NCBI GenBank assembly: GCA_021151605.1
Contig: JAGKWZ010000118.1
Coordinates: 1 to 15,574, forward strand
DNA length: 15,574 nucleotides
Direction of reading: 5' to 3'
Origin: Verrucomicrobiaceae bacterium
GTDB taxonomy: Bacteria > Verrucomicrobiota > Verrucomicrobiia > Verrucomicrobiales > Verrucomicrobiaceae
Position numbers and translations under genes: made by a program. The notes under the pieces are model-generated. The model searched no databases and was not told where the DNA came from. It saw nothing but the letters and a program-made list of their open reading frames with translations. Positions 1 through 6,655 of this stretch are shown piece by piece (position 1 is the first letter of the stretch; every line of letters begins with the position of its first letter).

Positions 1-903
1 GATCTGAAGGACCCCGCTCCCTGGAAACGCCCCGCCAGGCTGATCCCCGTAGCTGCTGAATCACTCGCCGGCAGTGTCGGCTGGAATGGGGCACAGGCTC
101 CGCATATCCAGTGGGCAAAGCCAGCTACCGAGTGGTTTAAGATGGCCTTCCGCCGCATCCGCCGGGAGGTATTGGCGAAGCGTCTGGAAAAAATGGTGCC
201 AGTGCTGACCGAGCGCGGAAACATCGTGAGCGGTGATCCGATCCGTTTGCTAGAGCGCGTGATGGGTGCGCCGCCGAACACCTGGGGCTACGCCTGGGTC
301 CATGGCAAAGAGGGCTTTATCGGTGCGACGCCGGAGCTCCTCTTCCGGGCGCAGGGCAGGGAAGTGCAGACAATGGCGCTGGCTGGCACGGCCAAACCTG
401 GGGCCCAGGAAGCTTTCCTCAAAGACGTGAAGGAGATCGACGAGCACGAGATCGTGGTCCGCTACCTGGAGGCTCAGCTTTCTAAGCTAGGCTCCGTGCA
501 GCGTGACCCGCGCGGGCTTTGCCAGGCCTCGACGCTGCTGCATTTCCAGACAAACCTGCGTGTGCAACTGGCCGGAGACGCCGTGCCAGACACGCTGGTG
601 CGTGAGCTGCATCCTACCCCTGCGGTGGGCTGTCTGCCGCGTGAGCAGATGTGGCTGGATCGACTGAGGGAATATCGTGCGCAGTTGAAGGTGCCCGGCT
701 TCTTCGGTGCGCCCTTCGGCTTCGTGGAGCCTGGCGAAGGGCACATTTGCCACATGGTGGTGGCCATTCGTGGCGTGAGCTGGAGCGGTCAGGAAGCCCA
801 GCTCCCAAGTGGCTGCGGCATCGTGGGCGGCAGCGCCTTTGACCACGAATGGCGGGAGCTGCGCCTGAAACGCGAGGCTGTGGTGGGAATGCTGGGGCTG
901 TGA
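1..903 (+). CDS. isochorismate synthase-type chorismate-binding enzyme (5' partial)
   Basis: Frame 1 is open from the first base, so the gene starts upstream and only its last 300 codons are seen. The ATG at 142 is internal. The chorismate-binding fold is recognisable in order: GATPELLF, the ALAGTAKPG loop, DEHEIVVRYL, HFQTNLR, LHPTPAVGCLPRE, FFGAPFGFVE and the C-terminal GCGIVGGSAFDHEW. In TrpE and PabB the residue before the last motif's serine is usually Asp (DSDPE). Here it is Gly (GGS), as in MenF/EntC/DhbC/salicylate synthases, whose AGSDPE-type motif carries a metal-binding glutamate; the likely equivalent here is in HEW. The expected reaction is chorismate to isochorismate in the cytoplasm, feeding menaquinone or a siderophore. 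No men or ent partner lies downstream, so the pathway cannot be decided and no symbol is given. The gene ends 47 bp before the next start. Confidence 0.88.
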   Translation, partial: DLKDPAPWKRPARLIPVAAESLAGSVGWNGAQAPHIQWAKPATEWFKMAFRRIRREVLAKRLEKMVPVLTERGNIVSGDPIRLLERVMGAPPNTWGYAWVHGKEGFIGATPELLFRAQGREVQTMALAGTAKPGAQEAFLKDVKEIDEHEIVVRYLEAQLSKLGSVQRDPRGLCQASTLLHFQTNLRVQLAGDAVPDTLVRELHPTPAVGCLPREQMWLDRLREYRAQLKVPGFFGAPFGFVEPGEGHICHMVVAIRGVSWSGQEAQLPSGCGIVGGSAFDHEWRELRLKREAVVGMLGL

Positions 904-950
904 GCTTTTTCCGATTGCCAGGGGCGGTGACTTCCCGGCATTCTGCGGCA

Positions 951-1934
951 ATGCTCATGCCTTCACTTTTTCACCTTCCGCTCTTTTTTCTGGCCTGCTG
1001 GATGGCGCTCGCTGTGGCGGCCGGTGCCCACGGGCAGAGTCTGGTGCAGGATCGAGTCTCCATGGACCAGACGCTCCGGGAGGCGGGGCGGATTTCCGGG
1101 AAGGTGGAGGCGCTGTCCCTCTCCACTGAGACGGATGAGAACACGCAGCTTCTGGAGAAGGAATACGGCACGCAAAAGATTCGCCCTCTGCCGCCAGAGA
1201 CGCGTGAGTGGCTGGTGACGCTGGAGGCAGGTGGATTTTACACCTCGAATGCGCTGCTGGCTCCCTTTGCCGAAACGCAGGACTGGGTGGGAAGATCGGT
1301 GCTCCGTGCGGCCTGGGCTCCGGCCATCACGGACCAGCTTTCGATCATGGTGGCTGCCAATTATGGCCTGTGGCGCTACTCGGATCTGCCCTTTCTCGAC
1401 TTCGATGACGTGGGCGGTCAGGCCGGTGTGGTTTGGACTAGCGATGCGCCACCTCTGGCGGGCGGGATGGCGCAGGCTTCCGCCTGGGCGCAGTATCGCT
1501 ACAATCGGCTTATGCAGCCCTGGGAGTGGGATTCGCTGCTCTACGAGACGCACTTTGCCGAGGCAGGGCTGCGCCGGGCCTGGGGCATCGGGCAGGATGT
1601 GGCGGTCTGGATCGCTGGAAATGCCGCTGTCAGCGTGGCTGGCAGGCCTGCGCTTTTCCGGCGCAGTGAATACAGCACGCAGCTCGGCGCGCTGGGGCAG
1701 ATCACGCCAAAGGTTACTGCCACCATGCTCTACCGCGCGGCTCTTTTTGATTACCTCGAAGATGACCGGCAGGATGTGAATCAGCTCATCCACGTCGGCG
1801 TTTCCTGGCAGATCAGGCCTAGCTTGCGGGCGGACGTTTATCTTGGGGGCTCGTTCAATGATTCTGACCTCCCCGTCTTCGACTATCAGGCGCTCAATCT
1901 CGGGCTAAACTTCGCCATTTCAAAAATGTGGTGA
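951..1934 (+). CDS. predicted outer-membrane beta-barrel protein
   Basis: This exported protein of about 327 residues belongs to no family I can name. The frame is open back to 849, but that start lies inside the preceding gene. ATG 951 (or 957) immediately precedes a classic signal peptide: a short N-terminus, a hydrophobic run with LPLFFLACW and ALAVAAG, and likely cleavage near AHG-QS. Residues of roughly 30-85 are polar and probably periplasmic. After that come alternating strands rich in Trp and Tyr (WLVTLEAGGFYTSN, SIMVAANYGLWRYS, ASAWAQYRYNRL, ATMLYRAALFDY, RADVYLGGSF). The chain ends in LGLNFAISKMW, whose terminal aromatic residue and alternating pattern match the BAM-recognised last strand of outer-membrane barrels. 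The FecR-like gene follows after 32 bp and is probably co-transcribed. No Shine-Dalgarno sequence decides between the two ATGs. Barrel fold is well supported; substrate or role is unknown. Confidence 0.75.
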   Translation: MLMPSLFHLPLFFLACWMALAVAAGAHGQSLVQDRVSMDQTLREAGRISGKVEALSLSTETDENTQLLEKEYGTQKIRPLPPETREWLVTLEAGGFYTSNALLAPFAETQDWVGRSVLRAAWAPAITDQLSIMVAANYGLWRYSDLPFLDFDDVGGQAGVVWTSDAPPLAGGMAQASAWAQYRYNRLMQPWEWDSLLYETHFAEAGLRRAWGIGQDVAVWIAGNAAVSVAGRPALFRRSEYSTQLGALGQITPKVTATMLYRAALFDYLEDDRQDVNQLIHVGVSWQIRPSLRADVYLGGSFNDSDLPVFDYQALNLGLNFAISKMW

Positions 1935-1966
1935 CAGCCCGTGGCTTTTCAGATTATTTTGCAGGC

Positions 1967-2917
1967 ATGATCCGAGGTGTCCTGTTTCTTCTTATCTGTG
2001 CTGCCCTAAATGCTGAGCCATCCGCCCAGCAGTTCATCATGACGGATAAGCTGGCACGAGTGGAACAAACGCTGACGGGTGGCCTGGCACGCTTCGGGTC
2101 AAACACTCAGGCTCAGATTCAGCAGGATGGTTCCCTGAAGATCGGGCAGGGACTCAGCCTGATTTCTTCCGACTCGGGTTGGCCCAGGCATGAGGCGGTG
2201 AAAATTGTCACTGCTGCTGGCATAGTGATCGTGCGCGGCACCGCGCTCATCGCTGTGATGGCGGATGGCTCACTGAAGATCACCTGCCTCGAAGGCAAGG
2301 TGAAAGCTGACATCGCCAGTGGTGCCCATGACCTGCAGCCGGGGCAGATGTTGGTGTGTGCAAAGGGTGGTCAATCGGCCAAAGTCCAGGTGGAACTGGC
2401 CTCCCTGATTCAGACCTGCGTGCTGCTCGGTGCCGACTTCAAGCCACTTTCCCGCGCCGCCGCCATCGCTCGCCATTCAGAACGCCAGAGCAAGGCCTTG
2501 GCAAAAGCCGCTTCCCGCCAGATCCCCATCGGTCCAGAGGTGGTGATTCCCGGCCAGTCCAACGCACCTGGCGCATCGAACATGGTCGCCGTGGCTGCTG
2601 CTTTCCCGAACGCACAGGTGATTTCTGGCGCCAGGGCATCCGACATTGGTTACTCCTCCTACTCTTCGACTTCGATCATGTCCTCCGGCAGCCTGAACAT
2701 TGGTGGCAATCCATTCGATGGTATCAGTCCTGGAAGTTCTGGAGTAATCATCAGATCAGTCACCGGAGGCACTCTGCATCTTTCATCTGGCTCTGGAGCA
2801 GTCATCAGTTCCGGCACAAGAGCTGGCTCTTCCACTGGGGCTGGCATGACCATGGATACCAGTCCTGTTCGTTTTGTCGGTGGTTCTGTTACCATTTCGA
2901 GTTCCTTCGGCAATTAG
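1967..2917 (+). CDS. FecR-domain-like exported protein
   Basis: The predicted protein has 316 residues from ATG 1967. An earlier in-frame start at 1928 would overlap the preceding gene and bury the signal peptide. The N-terminus (MIRGVLFLLICAALNAEPS) is a signal peptide; the cysteine in it does not sit in a good lipobox. Residues 55-135 match the FecR beta-sandwich pattern: DGSLKIGQGL, the ITAAG-like step VTAAGIVIVRGTALIAV, the LEGKV turn, and LQPGQMLV. In FecR this domain is a periplasmic signal-sensing module. Here there is no anti-sigma N-terminal helix and no transmembrane segment, so it is more likely one of the secreted stand-alone FecR proteins. Residues of roughly 215-316 are low-complexity, rich in Ser, Gly and Thr, and could be a flexible or surface tail. 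The gene sits 32 bp after the barrel gene, suggesting a pair. Confidence 0.7.
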   Translation: MIRGVLFLLICAALNAEPSAQQFIMTDKLARVEQTLTGGLARFGSNTQAQIQQDGSLKIGQGLSLISSDSGWPRHEAVKIVTAAGIVIVRGTALIAVMADGSLKITCLEGKVKADIASGAHDLQPGQMLVCAKGGQSAKVQVELASLIQTCVLLGADFKPLSRAAAIARHSERQSKALAKAASRQIPIGPEVVIPGQSNAPGASNMVAVAAAFPNAQVISGARASDIGYSSYSSTSIMSSGSLNIGGNPFDGISPGSSGVIIRSVTGGTLHLSSGSGAVISSGTRAGSSTGAGMTMDTSPVRFVGGSVTISSSFGN

Positions 2918-2923
2918 GGCCAA

Positions 2924-2950
2924 GCCCGGGTCGAGGATGCTTTCCCGGGC
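2924..2950. other. GC-rich inverted repeat after the FecR-like gene
   Basis: GCCCGGG at 2924-2930 pairs perfectly with CCCGGGC at 2944-2950 across a 13-nt loop, beginning 6 nt after the FecR-like stop codon. No T-run follows, so a canonical Rho-independent terminator is not supported. It could be a 3'-end stabilising hairpin or chance in GC-rich DNA. Confidence 0.3.
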
Positions 2951-3026
2951 GGACTGAAATGCGAATCCAAAACTTGGTGACGCCGTTCCTCCAGAGTGCG
3001 GCGTAGTGAATGGCGCACTCACCTTC

Positions 3027-3659
3027 ATGGCTATCTCTCAGATGCACACTTCATCCTTCGTTCTTCCCGAGACTCTCGGGTTGATCGTGCTAGAGGAGTG
3101 CTTCCACTTCCCTGGCTGCTTTCTACCGCTCTACATCTTCGAGCAGCGATATCGCCAGATGCTAGACCATGCGTTGAACACGAGCAGGATGTTTGGCGTG
3201 GGCACCATCGTGGATGAGGAAATCCTGCCAGTGACCACTGTGGGGCTGATCCGCGCCAGCAAAAAGCGCGAGGACGGCACCTCCCATGTGATGCTTTACG
3301 GAGTGAAGCGGGTCCGCATCACTGGCTGGGCACAGGAGAAACCTTTCCGCATCGCCACCATCGAGCCCTTTCCCACAAGCCGAGAGTCCACAGACGAGGA
3401 ACTCGACCTGCTGAAACACCGGGCGCTGGATCTTCTGCCGCCTGCCACGCCAGAATGCAGCGAGGCCATGCAGACACTGCGAACCACGCTGGATGAAATG
3501 GTCTGCCCGGAACTCGCTTGCGACATCCTGAGTTATCACTTCGTCCGTGAACCAGACGTCATGAGTAGTCTCATCACCGAGCCAAGCCTGGAAGAGCGCT
3601 ACGCCATCCTCATGGACGAGTTGGAGCGACTGCAAGCAGGCGCAGAATCTGATCATTGA
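3027..3659 (+). CDS. LON peptidase substrate-binding domain protein (stand-alone)
   Basis: This is a cytoplasmic protein of about 210 residues resembling the N-terminal (LAN/PUA-like) domain of ATP-dependent Lon protease, without the AAA+ or Ser-Lys protease parts. Diagnostic features are the N-terminal LPETLGLIVL strand, the hallmark FLPLYIFEQRYRQML, MFGVGTIV, and a central strand with VMLYGVKRVRITGW, equivalent to the GxxRFRI region of Lon. The C-terminal third is helical, ending in EERYAILMDELERLQ, as in Lon N-domains. The usual length for stand-alone members is about 190-220 residues. Possible starts are GTG 3006, ATG 3027 and ATG 3042. None has a clear ribosome-binding site; 3027 is a compromise choice. 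In Lon this domain recognises misfolded substrates, but the role of solitary versions is not established. It lies 44 bp upstream of the next gene, in the same orientation. Confidence 0.85.
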   Translation: MAISQMHTSSFVLPETLGLIVLEECFHFPGCFLPLYIFEQRYRQMLDHALNTSRMFGVGTIVDEEILPVTTVGLIRASKKREDGTSHVMLYGVKRVRITGWAQEKPFRIATIEPFPTSRESTDEELDLLKHRALDLLPPATPECSEAMQTLRTTLDEMVCPELACDILSYHFVREPDVMSSLITEPSLEERYAILMDELERLQAGAESDH

Positions 3660-3675
3660 CGGAGGTTGACTCTAG

Positions 3676-3691
3676 GTCACGCCTCCGTGAC
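3676..3691. other. perfect palindrome ahead of the small membrane protein gene
   Basis: GTCACG (3676-3681) and CGTGAC (3686-3691) form a perfect 6-bp inverted repeat with a CCTC spacer, 17 nt after the LON-domain gene and 12 nt before ATG 3704. It could be a small operator or an mRNA hairpin in front of the metal-transporter cluster. It does not resemble the AT-rich Zur or Fur boxes. It is short enough to be chance. Confidence 0.25.
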
Positions 3692-3703
3692 TTATTGCAA
3701 CCA

Positions 3704-4144
3704 ATGCGCGGTTTCCCTCCCATCCAGATCTTTGTCCTCGGGCTGCTCTTTGCCCTCCTGGCCGTGCCCATGGTCCAGCTCACGGGCAATGCCACCCACA
3801 CTCCCGAGGTGGAGCCCACCGCCGCCCAGACCCGGGCTGAAAAGAAACCCGTGCCTGCTATCCTGCGTCTGCGCTACGCCCACCGGCCCACCTCCATCAG
3901 CCTGAAAAGCGAGGGGCGAGAACTCTTCGCCAAACTCGATCTCACCGCCTCACCCGCCGAGCTAGAGACCGAGATCGTGCTCTCCGACGACGGCAATGAA
4001 TTTAGCCTCGACGCCCAGTGGCCCGCTGGCACCCCCGACACCGCTTTGAGCCTGGAGATCGAGCCCGACGGCTTCGATGCCAAAAGCGAAACCCGCTGGT
4101 CCAGCGGCACTGCCCTCAGCGAAATCCTCACCTTTACCTGGTAA
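3704..4144 (+). CDS. small membrane-anchored protein of unknown function
   Basis: The predicted protein has 146 residues from ATG 3704. An upstream TTG at 3656 is in frame but would overlap the LON-domain gene and place 16 polar residues before the membrane segment. Residues of about 5-25 (IQIFVLGLLFALLAVPMVQL) form one hydrophobic helix, a signal anchor or uncleaved signal peptide. The rest is a single hydrophilic, probably beta-rich extracytoplasmic domain (LRLRYAHRP, ISLKSEGRELFAKLDL, ETEIVLSDDGNEFSLDAQWP, ALSLEIEP). I recognise no family. The stop codon shares a base with the ATPase start (TAATG), implying translational coupling, so it probably works with the transporter. It has no His-rich stretch and is too short to be a cluster A-I solute-binding protein. 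Function remains open. Confidence 0.7.
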   Translation: MRGFPPIQIFVLGLLFALLAVPMVQLTGNATHTPEVEPTAAQTRAEKKPVPAILRLRYAHRPTSISLKSEGRELFAKLDLTASPAELETEIVLSDDGNEFSLDAQWPAGTPDTALSLEIEPDGFDAKSETRWSSGTALSEILTFTW

Positions 4145-4908
4145 TGCCCACCACCACTCCCAAAGAACACGTCTGCTGGGGCGGCGGCTGCGAGCACTCC
4201 CAGCAGCACCGCCTCGAAGTCCGCGACCTCCGCGTCAGCTACCGCGAGGTGCTCGCGCTCGATGGCATCAGCTTCGCGACGGAATGCGGGCGCAGCATCG
4301 CCCTCATCGGCCCGAACGGCGCTGGCAAAAGCACCCTCCTGAAAGCCCTCGCCGGCCTCCTCCCCACCGACAAAGGCAGCCTCATCTGGCGCGGCCAGCC
4401 GCTCACCCGCAGCAGTCATGAAATCGCCTACCTGCCGCAGCGGGGCGATGTCGATTGGCAGTTCCCCATCACCGTGCGCGGGCTCGTGGAGATGGGCCGC
4501 TACCCAAATCTTGGCTGGTGGCGCGGCTACTCGAAGCATGACAGCGAGATCGTCGAGCGCGCCCTCACCGCCATGCATCTGCTCGACCTCCAGGACCGCC
4601 AGATCAGCGCCCTCTCCGGCGGCCAGCAGCAGCGCACCTTCATCGCCCGCGCCCTCGCTCAGGAGGCGCATGTCCTCCTGCTCGATGAACCCTTCACCGG
4701 GCTGGACAAACCCGCCCAGGAAAACCTCAGCCGCCTTTTCAAAGAACTCACTGCCGAGGGCCGCCTCCTCATCGCCAGCCATCATGATCTGCAAACCGTC
4801 ACCGGCTTCTACGACGACGTGCTTTTGATCAAAAAGACCCAGGTCACCTTTGGCGATGTCGCCACGCACTTCACGAAAGAAAACATCGCCGCCGCCTACG
4901 GGCAGTGA
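4144..4908 (+). CDS. Mn/Zn/Fe ABC transporter ATP-binding protein
   Basis: This 254-residue ATPase is the energising subunit of an ABC-3-type metal transporter at the inner membrane. All nucleotide-binding motifs are intact: Walker A GPNGAGKST (56-64), Q-loop Gln99 in LPQR, signature LSGGQQQR (157-164), Walker B HVLLLDEPF (176-184) and switch His about 214 in SHHD. The stretch DVDWQFPITVRGLVEMGRY after the Q-loop is characteristic of the Mn/Zn/Fe subfamily (MntA, SitB, TroB, ZnuC relatives). The start at 4144 is set by the TAATG overlap with the preceding stop; an upstream in-frame ATG at 4018 lies within that gene. The N-terminus carries an extra HVCWGGGCEHSQQH segment with two Cys and three His before the core begins at about residue 23, a possible metal site. 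The permease follows after 12 bp. Metal specificity cannot be read from the sequence. Confidence 0.93.
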   Translation: MPTTTPKEHVCWGGGCEHSQQHRLEVRDLRVSYREVLALDGISFATECGRSIALIGPNGAGKSTLLKALAGLLPTDKGSLIWRGQPLTRSSHEIAYLPQRGDVDWQFPITVRGLVEMGRYPNLGWWRGYSKHDSEIVERALTAMHLLDLQDRQISALSGGQQQRTFIARALAQEAHVLLLDEPFTGLDKPAQENLSRLFKELTAEGRLLIASHHDLQTVTGFYDDVLLIKKTQVTFGDVATHFTKENIAAAYGQ

Positions 4909-4920
4909 TCACCCGCCGCC

Positions 4921-5778
4921 ATGCCTCAGGATCTCCCCACTCTCTCCGACTTCCTCGCCGAGCCCATCGCCAAACGGGCGCTGCTCGCCTGCCTCATGAT
5001 CGGCTTTGCCAATGGCTTCGTCAGCGCCTTCGTCGTGCTGAGGAAGTCCGCGCTGAAGATCGGCACCCTCTCCCACGCCCTGCTGCCTGGCATCGCCCTC
5101 GCCGTGCTCTTGGTCGGGCTCACCCAGTGGAGCGCGCTCGCTGGCGCCGTCTTCGCCGCCATGATCGTCGGCCTCGGCTCCATCTTCCTCTCCCGCACCT
5201 CCCGGCTGGATCAGGACACCTCCATGGGCATCCTTTACACCACCGCCTTTGCCGGAGGCTACCTCATCCTCACCCAGCTCAATGTCCGCCAAAAGCTCGA
5301 TGAATGGCTCTTCGGCAGCCTCGTCGGCATGGCAGACAGCGACCTCTGGATCGCCTTCTTCATTAGCGCCTTCGCCGTCCTGGCCCTCACTGCGCTTCAG
5401 CGGCCCCTGCTCATTTATCTCTTCGAGCCCAATATCGCCGCCAGTCTCGGCGTGCCCGTGCGCTTCCTGAACTACGCCACCTTTGCCATCACCATCCTGG
5501 TGCTCATCTCCTCGCTGCAAGCCGTCGGCTGCATCCTCAGCGTCGGCCTCATGGTCGCCCCTGCGGCCACCGTTTATCTTTTCACCAATGACGCCCGCAC
5601 CCTCTTCTGGGGTGGTGGTATCATCGGCGGCCTCGGCTCCGTGGCCGCCTTCTTCATCAGCTACCCGCTCGGCTGGTCCATGAGCAGCACCATCATCCTC
5701 GTGCTCGGCAGCCTCTTCCTGCTGGCCTACATCTTCAGCCCCCGCTACGGCCTCTTCAGCAAACGTGCCAGCCCTTGA
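4921..5778 (+). CDS. Mn/Zn/Fe ABC transporter permease (ABC-3 family)
   Basis: This 285-residue inner-membrane permease of the ZnuB/MntB/TroC type forms the metal channel as a homodimer with the preceding ATPase. It shows about eight hydrophobic segments. Family hallmarks include an early segment ending FVVLRKSAL followed by GTLSHALLPGIALA, a conserved SHALLPG-type loop close to the typical SHALLPGIA/SHAVLPG, then DTSMGILYTTAFAGG, and in the second half SLGVPVRFLNY, QAVGCILSVGLMVAPAATVYL and the C-terminal YPLGWSMSSTII. Length matches the family. ATG 4921 lies 12 bp after the ATPase stop, without a clear ribosome-binding site, so coupling is likely. Tandem hairpins lie just after the stop. 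No solute-binding protein gene lies next to the pair in this window; one must be encoded elsewhere if the system is an importer of the usual type. Confidence 0.93.
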   Translation: MPQDLPTLSDFLAEPIAKRALLACLMIGFANGFVSAFVVLRKSALKIGTLSHALLPGIALAVLLVGLTQWSALAGAVFAAMIVGLGSIFLSRTSRLDQDTSMGILYTTAFAGGYLILTQLNVRQKLDEWLFGSLVGMADSDLWIAFFISAFAVLALTALQRPLLIYLFEPNIAASLGVPVRFLNYATFAITILVLISSLQAVGCILSVGLMVAPAATVYLFTNDARTLFWGGGIIGGLGSVAAFFISYPLGWSMSSTIILVLGSLFLLAYIFSPRYGLFSKRASP

Positions 5779-5797
5779 GCGATGCACCCAGGGTAGA

Positions 5798-5831
5798 GCT
5801 TGCTTCCTGCAAGCCTGCTGAAGGGCAGCAG
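5798..5831. terminator. tandem hairpins at the end of the metal-transporter cluster
   Basis: Two adjacent perfect stem-loops, each with 6-bp arms and a 5-nt loop, start 19 nt after the permease stop. They are GCTTGC/GCAAGC at 5798-5814 and CTGCTG/CAGCAG at 5815-5831. No T-tract follows (the next bases are CGTGTCGTGATCC), so intrinsic termination is uncertain. They may instead mark or protect the 3' end of the transcript. Confidence 0.4.
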
Positions 5832-5918
5832 CGTGTCGTGATCCTTTGTCTTCTCATCAGCGGCCTCAGCCCAGCATGTCGATGAAGGACACCCGTGCCG
5901 TGGCACCAAAAATAGCCC

Positions 5919-5993
5919 GATACCCATCTTTCGTCGAGGGAAGGTGATCCTCCACGACCAGGATACCCATCCTTCACGCCAGAAACGTGATCC
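5919..5993. repeat. two 32-bp imperfect direct repeats, 43-bp period
   Basis: Unit 1 (5919-5950) and unit 2 (5962-5993) both begin GATACCCATC and both end GTGATCC, with 23 of 32 positions identical by my count. The ends are conserved and the middles diverge. A further isolated GTGATCC is at 5838-5844. Conserved ends with variable centres suggest binding sites or decayed copies of a small repeat. I recognise no named family. Confidence 0.55.
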
Positions 5994-6011
5994 ATGTCGG
6001 TAAGATTCTCT

Positions 6012-6074
6012 CCTCGGCGGAGCCAGACAATTCTTCGGCGGCAGGAAACAACTCCTCGGCACGACCCAGCATTC
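6012..6074. repeat. three 21-bp repeat units
   Basis: CCTCGGC at 6012, CTTCGGC at 6033 and CCTCGGC at 6054 recur exactly every 21 nt. Units 1 and 2 also share a following GG and an ACAA near their ends. In one forward frame they read as related heptapeptides beginning SSA, but that frame shows no other sign of coding. Confidence 0.4.
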
Positions 6075-6230
6075 CCTTGTCACCTCGAATAAAAACGCCA
6101 AAAACAAGGCCAAGCCGCTCCGCAAATCCGACGCGGAGCCGAGCCGAGCCGCGGCACGCAGGGCATGGACGCTGGACCGCCCCCCCAAAGACGTGCCCAC
6201 CGCCGCACGAGCCCTGCGGAATACGCCTCC

Positions 6231-6362
6231 GGAGCGCGGAGTTCCGACTCCGCATCAGGTCGGGCGAAACCAAGACGCCGCCTCCGGTGAATCCGTCCTG
6301 CACGGAGACCTAGGGTACGCTGGGTGTTTACCAGATGCTGCGGACTTGGAACTCCGCGCTCC
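6231..6362. repeat. inverted 15-mer pair with internal hairpin
   Basis: GGAGCGCGGAGTTCC at 6231-6245 has its exact reverse complement at 6348-6362, 102 bp apart. The similarity continues beyond the arms: GACTCCGCATCAGG after the first copy resembles the complement of the sequence before the second. The first copy also forms its own perfect hairpin, GCGGAGT-TCCG-ACTCCGC, at 6236-6253. These look like two opposed copies of a dispersed palindromic intergenic repeat (REP-like). Dispersal elsewhere in the genome is inference. Confidence 0.6.
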
Positions 6363-6584
6363 TTGGGCTTCTTCGTTAGCCGCCGTCTGTCCGCCAAACG
6401 ACGGCACTTGGGGACCACGCGCCCTACCGGCCCTCCAACACGCTCTTCACCCGCTTCTCAATGCCCGTAGGTCCGGCAACTACCCTCTATGGCCGCTCTG
6501 GCTTCCGCTTCTGCATCTGCCTGAAACTTGCACCCGCATGTCTGGCGATTTTTCGCAATATTGGGAGTGTCGAGGGGTGGGAAT

Positions 6585-6655
6585 TCGATCTTTTTTTAAC
6601 AGGCGATGAAACAATCTTTCATGCCCGGGCAATAAATGATTAACTCTTTTTTGCC
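6585..6655 (+). promoter_or_regulatory. AT-rich leader with an inverted repeat before the giant gene
   Basis: Base composition turns AT-rich just before ATG 6656, with a T-run (about 6591-6597), AATAAATGATTAA and a second T-run, in contrast to the GC-rich sequence upstream. A perfect inverted repeat ATGAAA-CAATC-TTTCAT spans 6606-6622, a candidate operator or 5'-UTR hairpin. There is no Shine-Dalgarno sequence before the start codon. I cannot assign convincing -35 and -10 boxes, so promoter location is inference from composition and from the large gap upstream. Confidence 0.4.

Larger units (their letters stand above)
5779..6655. other. 877-bp gene-free region with multiple repeats
   Basis: I find no convincing gene here. 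Open frames exist on both strands, but they overlap each other and have biased, Arg/Pro/Ser-rich compositions without family motifs. What the stretch does hold is tandem hairpins (5798-5831), 32-bp imperfect direct repeats (5919-5993), three copies of a 21-bp-period motif (6012-6074), inverted 15-mers (6231-6245 and 6348-6362) and an AT-rich zone before the giant gene (about 6585-6655). The texture suggests accumulated intergenic repeats or a decayed element rather than a functional gene. Confidence 0.6.

Noticed and set aside
963..1793. 276-codon open frame on the minus strand
   Set aside because: It lies opposite the beta-barrel gene, which has a signal peptide and coherent strands. The antisense product is Arg/His/Pro-rich without motifs.
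2924..2950. Rho-independent terminator after the FecR-like gene
   Set aside because: The stem is good, but no T-tract follows, so it is listed only as an inverted repeat.
3874..4869. 331-codon open frame on the minus strand
   Set aside because: It is fully antisense to the ABC ATPase, whose motifs are intact. The translation is Ala/Glu/Gly-biased, as expected opposite GC-rich codons, and has no family motif.
4905..5303. 132-codon forward frame at the ATPase-permease junction
   Set aside because: It is an out-of-frame, Arg/His/Pro-rich reading within the permease gene.
4909..5787. 292-codon open frame on the minus strand
   Set aside because: It is antisense to the permease. The extreme Glu/Gly/Asp/Ala composition is an artefact of codon bias.
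5745..6418. minus-strand open frames across the intergenic region
   Set aside because: They are mutually overlapping, overlap the permease 3' end or the repeats, and match nothing recognisable.
5987..6609. overlapping forward open frames in the intergenic region
   Set aside because: They overlap in different frames, have Arg/Pro/Ser-rich compositions, cross the palindromic repeats and show no start signals or domains. The SSA heptapeptides come from a 21-bp DNA repeat.
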